NCBI GenBank assembly: GCA_920105625.2
Contig: OV050033.1
Span: 111,189,700-111,253,699 of the forward strand
Length of the DNA stretch: 64,000 nucleotides
Direction: 5' to 3'
Origin: Clusia tigrina
Lineage: Eukaryota > Arthropoda > Insecta > Diptera > Clusiidae
In this document: one piece after another, positions 52,057-62,774 of the stretch
How positions within the stretch are numbered: position 1 is the stretch's first letter
Layout of the letters: the number at the start of each line of letters is the position of its first letter
The notes under the pieces: model-generated
The model's input: the letters and a program-made list of their open reading frames with translations, nothing else
What the model was told of the DNA's origin: nothing
Databases searched by the model: none
Made by a program: the position numbers and the translations under genes

Positions 52057-55000
52057 GGCCATTTGAAGTTTTTTCAGTGTTTGATTTGGGACTCAACCGT
52101 AGCATAGCCTTGAGCGATAGCTTAAATTGAAAAGAGGCTCGAGTACTTTATTGTGACAAAATTTCAAGGATTTATGACGCTCCAGTAAAAAGTGTGAAGC
52201 ATTTGAATGTTGCAAACTTTGATAGGTGTAGGACGTACCGTATAGAAGTTAGGGCCATTTGAAGTTTTATCAGTGTTTGATTTGGGACTCAAGGGTAGCA
52301 TAGCCTTGAGCGATAGCTTAAATTGACAAGAGGCTCGAGTACTTTATTGTTACAAAATTTCAAGGTTTTATGACCCTCCAGTAAAAAGTTACAAGCATTT
52401 GTATGTTGCAAACTTTGATAGGTGTAGGATGTACCGTATAGAAGTTAGGGCAATTTGAAGCTTTATCAGTGTTTGATTTCATGGTTTTATAACCCTCCAG
52501 TAAAAAGTTACAAGCATTTGTATGTTGCAAACTTTGATAGGTTTAGGACGTACCGTATAGAAGTTAGGGCCATTTGAAGTTTTATCTGTGTTTTGTTTGG
52601 GACTCAATGGTAGCATAGCTTTGAGCGATAGCTTAAATTGACAAGAGGCTCGAGTACTTTATTGTTATAAAATTTCAAGGTTTTATGACCCTCCAGTAAA
52701 AAGTTACAAGCATTTGTATGTTGCAAACTTTGATAGGTTTAGGACGTACCGTATAGAAGTTAGGGCCATTTGAAGTTTTATCAGTGTTTGATTTGGGACT
52801 CAAGGGTAGCATAGCTATGAACGATAGCTTAAATTGACAAGAGGCTCGAGTACTTTATTGTTACAAAATTTCAAAGTGTTATGACGCTCCAGTAAAAAGT
52901 TACAAGCATATGTATGTTGCAAACTTTGATAGGTGTTGGACGTACCGTATAGAATTAAGGCCATTTGAAGTTTTATCAGTGTTTGATTTGGGACTCAAGG
53001 GTAGCATAGCTATGAACGATAGCTTAAATTGACAAGGGGCTCGAGTACTTTATTGTTACAAAATTTCAAGGTTTTATGACCCTTCAGTAAAAAGTTACAA
53101 ACATTTGTATGTTGCAAACTTTGATCGGTGTAGGACGTACCGTATAGAAGTTAGGGCCATTTGAAGCTTTATCAGTGTTTGATTTCATGGTTTTATGCCT
53201 TCCAGTAAAAAGTTACAAGCATATGTATGTTGCAAACTTTGATAGGTGTAGGACGTACTGTATAGAAGTTAGGGCCATTTGAAGCTTTATCAGTGTTTGA
53301 TTTCATGGTTTTATGACGCTCTAGTAAAAAGTTACAAGCATTTGCATGTTGGAAACTTTGATAGGTATAGGATGCACCGTATAGATGTTAGGGCCATTTG
53401 AAGTTTTATCAGTGTTTGATTTGGTATTCAAGGGTAGCATAGGTTTGAGCGATAGCTTAAATTGACAAGAGGCTCGAGTACTTTATTGTTACAAAATTTC
53501 AAGGTTTTATGACCCTCCAGTAAAAAGTTACAAGCATTTGTATGTTGCAAACTTTGATAGGTGTAGGATGTACCGTATAGAAGTTAGGGCAATTTGAAGC
53601 TTTATCAGTGTTTGATTTCATGGTTTTATAACCCTCCAGTAAAAAGTTACAAGCATTTGTATGTTGCAAACTTTGATAGGTGTAGGACATACCGTATAGA
53701 AGTTAGGGCCATTTGAAGCTTTATCAGTGTATGATTTCATGGTTTTATGCCCTCCAGTAAAAAGTTACAAGCATTTGTATGTTGCAAACTTTGATAGGTG
53801 TAGGATGTACCATATAGAAGTTAGGGCCATTTGAAGCTTTATCAGTGTTTGATTTCGTGGTTTTATGCCTTTCAGTAAAAAGTTACAAGCATTTGTAAGT
53901 TGCAAACTTTGATAGGTGTAGGACGTACTGTATAGAAGTTAGGGCCGTTTGAAGCTTTATCAGTGTTTGATTTCATGGTTTTATGACGCTCTAGTAAAAA
54001 GTTACAAGCATTTGCATGTTGGAAACTTTGATAGGTATAGGATGCACCGTATAGAAGTTAGGGCCATTTGAAGTTTTATCAGTGTTTGATTTGGTATTCA
54101 AGGGTAGCATAGGTTTGAGCGATAGCTTAAATTGACAAGAGGCTCGAGTACTTTATTGTTACAAAATTTCAAGGTTTTATGACCCTCCAGTAAAAAGTTA
54201 CAAGCATTTGTATGTTGCAAACTTTGATAGGTGTAGGATGTACCGTATAGAAGTTAGGGCAATTTGAAGCTTTATCAGTGTTTGATTTCATGGTTTTATA
54301 ACCCTCCAGTAAAAAGTTACAAGCATTTGTATGTTGCAAACTTTGATAGGTGTAGGACATACCGTATAGAAGTTAGGGCCATTTGAAGCTTTATCAGTGT
54401 ATGATTTCATGGTTTTATGCCCTCCAGTAAAAAGTTACAAGCATTTGTATGTTGCAAACTTTGATAGGTGTAGGATGTACCATATAGAAGTTAGGGCCAT
54501 TTGAAGCTTTATCAGTGTTTGATTTCATGGTTTTATGCCCTCCAGTAAAAAGTTACAGGCATTTGTATGTTGCAAACTTTGATAGGTATAGGATGCACCG
54601 TATATAAGTTAGGGCCATTTGAAGTTTTTTCAGTGTTTGATTTGGGACTCAACCGTAGCATAGCCTTGAGCGATAGCTTAAATTGAAAAGAGGCTCGAGT
54701 ACTTTATTGTGACAAAATTTCAAGGATTTATGACGCTCCAGTAAAAAGTGTGAAGCATTTGAATGTTGCAAACTTTGATAGGTGTAGGACGTACCGTATA
54801 GAAGTTAGGGCCATTTGAAGTTTTATCAGTATTTGATTTGGGACTCAAGGGTAGCATAGCTTTGAGCGATAGCTTTAATTGACAAGAGGCTCGAGTACTT
54901 TATTGATACAAAATTTCAAGGTTTTATGACGCTCTAGTAAAAAGTTACAAGCATTTGCATGTTGGAAACTTTGATAGGTATAGGATGCACCGTATAGAAG

Positions 55001-56246
55001 TTAGGGCCATTTGAAGTTTTATCAGTGTTTGATTTGGTATTCAAGGGTAGCATAGGTTTGAGCGATAGCTTAAATTGACAAGAGGCTCGAGTACTTTATT
55101 GTTACAAAATTTCAAGGTTTTATGACCCTCCAGTAAAAAGTTACAAGCATTTGTATGTTGCAAACTTTGATAGGTGTAGGATGTACCGTATAGAAGTTAG
55201 GGCAATTTGAAGCTTTATCAGTGTTTGATTTCATGGTTTTATAACCCTCCAGTAAAAAGTTACAAGCATTTGTATGTTGCAAACTTTGATAGGTTTAGGA
55301 CGTACCGTATAGAAGTTAGGGCCATTTGAAGTTTTATCTGTGTTTTGTTTGGGACTCAATGGTAGCATAGCTTTGAGCGATAGCTTAAATTGACAAGAGG
55401 CTCGAGTACTTTATTGTTATAAAATTTCAAGGTTTTATGACCCTCCAGTAAAAAGTTACAAGCATTTGTATGTTGCAAACTTTGATAGGTTTAGGACGTA
55501 CCGTATAGAAGTTAGGGCCATTTGAAGTTTTATCAGTGTTTGATTTGGGACTCAAGGGTAGCATAGCTATGAACGATAGCTTAAATTGACAAGAGGCTCG
55601 AGTACTTTATTGTTACAAAATTTCAAAGTGTTATGACGCTCCAGTAAAAAGTTACAAGCATATGTATGTTGCAAACTTTGATAGGTGTTGGACGTACCGT
55701 ATAGAATTAAGGCCATTTGAAGTTTTATCAGTGTTTGTTTTGGGACTCAAGGGTAGCATAGCTTTGAGCGATAGCTTAAATTGACAAGGGGCTCGAGTAC
55801 TTTATTGTTACAAAATTTCAAGGTTTTATGACCCTTCAGTAAAAAGTTACAAACATTTGTATGTTGCAAACTTTGATCGGTGTAGGACGTACCGTATAGA
55901 AGTTAGGGCCATTTGAAGCTTTATCAGTGTTTGATTTCATGGTTTTATGCCTTCCAGTAAAAAGTTACAAGCATTTGTATGTTGCAAACTTTGATAGGTG
56001 TAGGACGTACTGTATAGAAGTTAGGGCCATTTGAAGCTTTATCAGTGTTTGATTTCATGGTTTTATGACGCTCTAGTAAAAAGTTACAAGCATTTGCATG
56101 TTGGAAACTTTGATAGGTATAGGATGCACCGTATAGAAGTTAGGGCCATTTGAAGTTTTATCAGTGTTTGATTTGGTATTCAAGGGTAGCATAGGTTTGA
56201 GCGATAGCTTAAATTGACAAGAGGCTCGAGTACTTTATTGTTACAA
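52057..56246 (+). repeat. End of the 26-mer and right-half copy of about 13.2-18.2 kb
   Basis: Up to about 52300 the 26-mer continues. From about 52330 the sequence matches 13663 onward at offset 38667 (52421/13754, 53499/14832, 54169/15502), then 38666 after the extra A at 16472 (55741/17075), then 38079 past the 587-bp duplication that is absent here (56251/18172). One GGAAAC F monomer of the left half (about 13500-13690) is missing at 52330. It includes a 670-bp doublet at 53307 and 53977. Confidence 0.87.
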
Positions 56247-59200
56247 AATTTCAAGGTTTTATGACCCTCCAGTAAAAAGTTACAAGCATTTGTATGTTGC
56301 AAACTTTGATAGGTGTAAGATGTACCGTATAGAAGTTAGGGCAATTTGAAGCTTTATCAGTGTTTGATTTCATGGTTTTATAACCCTCCAGTAAAAAGTT
56401 ACAAGCATTTGTATGTTGCAAACTTTGATAGGTGTAGGACATACCGTATAGAAGTTAGGGCCATTTGAAGCTTTATCAGTGTATGATTTCATGGTTTTAT
56501 GCCCTCCAGTAAAAAGTTACAAGCATTTGTATGTTGCAAACTTTGATAGGTGTAGGATGTACCATATAGAAGTTAGGGCCATTTGAAGCTTTATCAGTGT
56601 TTGATTTCATGGTTTTATGCCTTCCAGTAAAAAGTTACAAGCATTTGTAAGTTGCAAACTTTGATAGGTGTAGGACGTACTGTATAGAAGTTAGGGCCAT
56701 TTGAAGCTTTATCAGTGTTTGATTTCATGGTTTTATGACGCTCTAGTAAAAAGTTACAAGCATTTGCATGTTGGAAACTTTGATAGGTATAGGATGCACC
56801 GTATAGAAGTTAGGGCCATTTGAAGTTTTATCAGTGTTTGATTTGGTATTCAAGGGTAGCATAGGTTTGAGCGATAGCTTAAATTGACAAGAGGCTCGAG
56901 TACTTTATTGTTACAAAATTTCAAGGTTTTATGACCCTCCAGTAAAAAGTTACAAGCATTTGTATGTTGCAAACTTTGATAGGTGTAGGATGTACCATAT
57001 AGAAGTTAGGGCCATTTGAAGCTTTATCAGTGTTTGATTTCATGGTTTTATGCCTTCCAGTAAAAAGTTACAAGCATTTGTATGTTGCAAACTTTGATAG
57101 GTGTAGGATGTACCATATAGAAGTTAGGGCCATTTGAAGCTTTATCAGTGTTTGATTTCATGGTTTTATGCCCTCCAGTAAAAAGTTACAGGCATTTGTA
57201 TGTTGCAAACTTTGATAGGTGTAGGACGTACCGTATAGAAGTTAGGGCCATTTGAAGTTTTATCTGTGTTTTGTTTGGGACTCAAGGGTAGCATAACTTT
57301 GAGCGATAGCTTAAATTGACAAGAGGCGCGAGTACTTTATTGTTACAAAATTTCAAGGTTTTATGACGCTCCAGTAAAAAGTTACAAGCATTTGTATGTT
57401 GCAAACATTGATAGGTGTAGGACGTACCGTATAGAAGTTAGGGCCACTTGAAGTATTATCAGTGTTTGATTTGGGACTCAAGGGTAGCATAGCTTTGAGC
57501 GATAGCTTAAATTGACAAGAGGCTCGAGTACTTTATTGTTACAAAATTTCAAGGTTTTATGACCCTCCAGTAAAAAGTTACAAGCATTTGTATGTTGCAA
57601 ACTTTGATTGGTGTAGGATGTACCATATAGAAGTTAGGGCCATTTGAAGCTTTATCAGTGTTTGATTTCATGGTTTTATGACCCTCCAGTAAAAAGTTAC
57701 AAGCATTTGTATGTTGCAAACATTGATAGGTTTAGGACGTACCGTATAGAAGTTAGGGCCATTTGAAGTTTTATCTGTGTTTTGTTTGGGACTCAATGGT
57801 AGCATAGCTTTGAGCGATAGCTTAAATTGAAAAGAGGCTCGAGTACTTTATTGTTACAAAATTTCAAGGTTTTATGTCCCTCCAGTAAAAAGTTACAAGC
57901 ATTTGTAATTGCAAACTTTGATAGGTGTGGGACACACCGTATAGAAGTTAGGGCCATTTGAAGCTTTATCAGTGTTTGATTTCATGGTTTTATGCCCTTC
58001 AGTAAAAAGTTACAAGCATTTGTATGTTGCAAACTTTGATAGGTGTAGGACGTACTGTATAGAAGTTAGGGCCATTTGAAGCTTTATCAGTGTTTGATTT
58101 CATGGTTTTATGACGCTCTAGTAAAAAGTTACAAGCATTTGCATGTTGGAAACTTTGATAGGTATAGGATGCACCGTATAGAAGTTAGGGCCATTTGAAG
58201 TTTTATCAGTGTTTGATTTGGTATTCAAGGGTAGCATAGGTTTGAGCGATAGCTTAAATTGACAAGAGGCTCGAGTACTTTATTGTTACAAAATTTCAAG
58301 GTTTTATGACCCTCCAGTAAAAAGTTACAAGCATTTGTATGTTGCAAACTTTGATAGGTGTAGGATGTACCGTATAGAAGTTAGGGCAATTTGAAGCTTT
58401 ATCAGTGTTTGATTTCATGGTTTTATAACCCTCCAGTAAAAAGTTACAAGCATTTGTATGTTGCAAACTTTGATAGGCGTAGGACATACCGTATAGAAGT
58501 TAGGGCCATTTGAAGCTTTATCAGTGTATGATTTCATGGTTTTATGCCCTCCAGTAAAAAGTTACAAGCATTTGTATGTTGCAAACTTTGATAGGTGTAG
58601 GATGTACCATATAGAAGTTAGGGCCATTTGAAGCTTTATCAGTGTTTGATTTCATGGTTTTATGCCTTCCAGTAAAAAGTTACAAGCATTTGTATGTTGC
58701 AAACTTTGATAGGTGTAGGACATACCGTATAGAAGTTAGGGCCATTTGAAGCTTTATCAGTGTATGATTTCATGGTTTTATGCCCTCCAGTAAAAAGTTA
58801 CAAGCATTTGTATGTTGCAAACTTTGATAGGTGTAGGATGTACCATATAGAAGTTAGGGCCATTTGAAGCTTTATCAGTGTTTGATTTCATGGTTTTATG
58901 CCTTCCAGTAAAAAGTTACAAGCATATGTATGTTGCAAACTTTGATAGGTGTTGGACGTACCGTATAGAATTAAGGCCATTTGAAGTTTTATCAGTGTTT
59001 GTTTTGGGACTCAAGGGTAGCATAGCTTTGAGCGATAGCTTAAATTGACAAGGGGCTCGAGTACTTTATTGTTACAAAATTTCAAGGTTTTATGACCCTT
59101 CAGTAAAAAGTTACAAACATTTGTATGTTGCAAACTTTGATCGGTGTAGGACGTACCGTATAGAAGTTAGGGCCATTTGAAGCTTTATCAGTGTTTGATT

Positions 59201-59510
59201 TCATGGTTTTATGCCTTCCAGTAAAAAGTTACAAGCATTTGTATGTTGCAAACTTTGATAGGTGTAGGACGTACTGTATAGAAGTTAGGGCCATTTGAAG
59301 CTTTATCAGTGTTTGATTTCATGGTTTTATGACGCTCTAGTAAAAAGTTACAAGCATTTGCATGTTGGAAACTTTGATAGGTATAGGATGCACCGTATAG
59401 AAGTTAGGGCCATTTGAAGTTTTATCAGTGTTTGATTTGGTATTCAAGGGTAGCATAGGTTTGAGCGATAGCTTAAATTGACAAGAGGCTCGAGTACTTT
59501 ATTGTTACAA
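56247..59510 (+). repeat. 3264-bp higher-order repeat, copy 1 (23 monomers: 7 F, 16 S)
   Basis: Monomer starts are 56247, 56366, 56485, 56603, 56721F, 56917, 57036, 57154F, 57349F, 57545, 57664F, 57860, 57978, 58096F, 58292, 58411, 58530, 58648, 58766, 58884F, 59078, 59197 and 59315F. Lengths sum to 3264. The unit is S-rich, with five consecutive S at 58292-58883. Its first part matches 20920-22330 (offset 35327) and its middle follows 26150-28350 (offset 29587 at 57901). Confidence 0.93.
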
Positions 59511-62500
59511 AATTTCAAGGTTTTATGACCCTCCAGTAAAAAGTTACAAGCATTTGTATGTTGCAAACTTTGATAGGTGTAAGATGTACCGTATAGAAGT
59601 TAGGGCAATTTGAAGCTTTATCAGTGTTTGATTTCATGGTTTTATAACCCTCCAGTAAAAAGTTACAAGCATTTGTATGTTGCAAACTTTGATAGGTGTA
59701 GGACATACCGTATAGAAGTTAGGGCCATTTGAAGCTTTATCAGTGTATGATTTCATGGTTTTATGCCCTCCAGTAAAAAGTTACAAGCATTTGTATGTTG
59801 CAAACTTTGATAGGTGTAGGATGTACCATATAGAAGTTAGGGCCATTTGAAGCTTTATCAGTGTTTGATTTCATGGTTTTATGCCTTCCAGTAAAAAGTT
59901 ACAAGCATTTGTAAGTTGCAAACTTTGATAGGTGTAGGACGTACTGTATAGAAGTTAGGGCCATTTGAAGCTTTATCAGTGTTTGATTTCATGGTTTTAT
60001 GACGCTCTAGTAAAAAGTTACAAGCATTTGCATGTTGGAAACTTTGATAGGTATAGGATGCACCGTATAGAAGTTAGGGCCATTTGAAGTTTTATCAGTG
60101 TTTGATTTGGTATTCAAGGGTAGCATAGGTTTGAGCGATAGCTTAAATTGACAAGAGGCTCGAGTACTTTATTGTTACAAAATTTCAAGGTTTTATGACC
60201 CTCCAGTAAAAAGTTACAAGCATTTGTATGTTGCAAACTTTGATAGGTGTAGGATGTACCATATAGAAGTTAGGGCCATTTGAAGCTTTATCAGTGTTTG
60301 ATTTCATGGTTTTATGCCTTCCAGTAAAAAGTTACAAGCATTTGTATGTTGCAAACTTTGATAGGTGTAGGATGTACCATATAGAAGTTAGGGCCATTTG
60401 AAGCTTTATCAGTGTTTGATTTCATGGTTTTATGCCCTCCAGTAAAAAGTTACAGGCATTTGTATGTTGCAAACTTTGATAGGTGTAGGACGTACCGTAT
60501 AGAAGTTAGGGCCATTTGAAGTTTTATCTGTGTTTTGTTTGGGACTCAAGGGTAGCATAGCTTTGAGCGATAGCTTAAATTGACAAGAGGCGCGAGTACT
60601 TTATTGTTACAAAATTTCAAGGTTTTATGACGCTCCAGTAAAAAGTTACAAGCATTTGTATGTTGCAAACATTGATAGGTGTAGGACGTACCGTATAGAA
60701 GTTAGGGCCACTTGAAGTATTATCAGTGTTTGATTTGGGACTCAAGGGTAGCATAGCTTTGAGCGATAGCTTAAATTGACAAGAGGCTCGAGTACTTTAT
60801 TGTTACAAAATTTCAAGGTTTTATGACCCTCCAGTAAAAAGTTACAAGCATTTGTATGTTGCAAACTTTGATTGGTGTAGGATGTACCATATAGAAGTTA
60901 GGGCCATTTGAAGCTTTATCAGTGTTTGATTTCATGGTTTTATGACCCTCCAGTAAAAAGTTACAAGCATTTGTATGTTGCAAACATTGATAGGTTTAGG
61001 ACGTACCGTATAGAAGTTAGGGCCATTTGAAGTTTTATCTGTGTTTTGTTTGGGACTCAATGGTAGCATAGCTTTGAGCGATAGCTTAAATTGAAAAGAG
61101 GCTCGAGTACTTTATTGTTACAAAATTTCAAGGTTTTATGTCCCTCCAGTAAAAAGTTACAAGCATTTGTAATTGCAAACTTTGATAGGTGTAGGACACA
61201 CCGTATAGAAGTTAGGGCCATTTGAAGCTTTATCAGTGTTTGATTTCATGGTTTTATGCCCTTCAGTAAAAAGTTACAAGCATTTGTATGTTGCAAACTT
61301 TGATAGGTGTAGGACGTACTGTATAGAAGTTAGGGCCATTTGAAGCTTTATCAGTGTTTGATTTCATGGTTTTATGACGCTCTAGTAAAAAGTTACAAGC
61401 ATTTGCATGTTGGAAACTTTGATAGGTATAGGATGCACCGTATAGAAGTTAGGGCCATTTGAAGTTTTATCAGTGTTTGATTTGGTATTCAAGGGTAGCA
61501 TAGGTTTGAGCGATAGCTTAAATTGACAAGAGGCTCGAGTACTTTATTGTTACAAAATTTCAAGGTTTTATGACCCTCCAGTAAAAAGTTACAAGCATTT
61601 GTATGTTGCAAACTTTGATAGGTGTAGGATGTACCGTATAGAAGTTAGGGCAATTTGAAGCTTTATCAGTGTTTGATTTCATGGTTTTATAACCCTCCAG
61701 TAAAAAGTTACAAGCATTTGTATGTTGCAAACTTTGATAGGTGTAGGACATACCGTATAGAAGTTAGGGCCATTTGAAGCTTTATCAGTGTATGATTTCA
61801 TGGTTTTATGCCCTCCAGTAAAAAGTTACAAGCATTTGTATGTTGCAAACTTTGATAGGTGTAGGATGTACCATATAGAAGTTAGGGCCATTTGAAGCTT
61901 TATCAGTGTTTGATTTCATGGTTTTATGCCTTCCAGTAAAAAGTTACAAGCATTTGTATGTTGCAAACTTTGATAGGTGTAGGACATACCGTATAGAAGT
62001 TAGGGCCATTTGAAGCTTTATCAGTGTATGATTTCATGGTTTTATGCCCTCCAGTAAAAAGTTACAAGCATTTGTATGTTGCAAACTTTGATAGGTGTAG
62101 GATGTACCATATAGAAGTTAGGGCCATTTGAAGCTTTATCAGTGTTTGATTTCATGGTTTTATGCCTTCCAGTAAAAAGTTACAAGCATATGTATGTTGC
62201 AAACTTTGATAGGTGTTGGACGTACCGTATAGAATTAAGGCCATTTGAAGTTTTTTCAGTGTTTGTTTTGGGACTCAAGGGTAGCTTAGCTTTGAGCGAT
62301 AGCTTAAATTGACAAGGGGCTCGAGTACTTTATTGTTACAAAATTTCAAGGTTTTATGACCCTTCAGTAAAAAGTTACAAACATTTGTATGTTGCAAACT
62401 TTGATCGGTGTAGGACGTACCGTATAGAAGTTAGGGCCATTTGAAGCTTTATCAGTGTTTGATTTCATGGTTTTATGCCTTCCAGTAAAAAGTTACAAGC

Positions 62501-62774
62501 ATTTGTATGTTGCAAACTTTGATAGGTGTAGGACGTACTGTATAGAAGTTAGGGCCATTTGAAGCTTTATCAGTGTTTGATTTCATGGTTTTATGACGCT
62601 CTAGTAAAAAGTTACAAGCATTTGCATGTTGGAAACTTTGATAGGTATAGGATGCACCGTATAGAAGTTAGGGCCATTTGAAGTTTTATCAGTGTTTGAT
62701 TTGGTATTCAAGGGTAGCATAGGTTTGAGCGATAGCTTAAATTGACAAGAGGCTCGAGTACTTTATTGTTACAA
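59511..62774 (+). repeat. 3264-bp higher-order repeat, copy 2
   Basis: This is the tandem copy of 56247-59510. Differences I saw are single bases: GCATAGCTTT against GCATAACTTT at 57293, GTGTAGGACAC against GTGTGGGACAC at 57925, GGTGTAGGACAT against GGCGTAGGACAT at 58477, plus TTTTTTCAG and GTAGCTTAG at about 62252 and 62281 in this copy. Confidence 0.93.
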
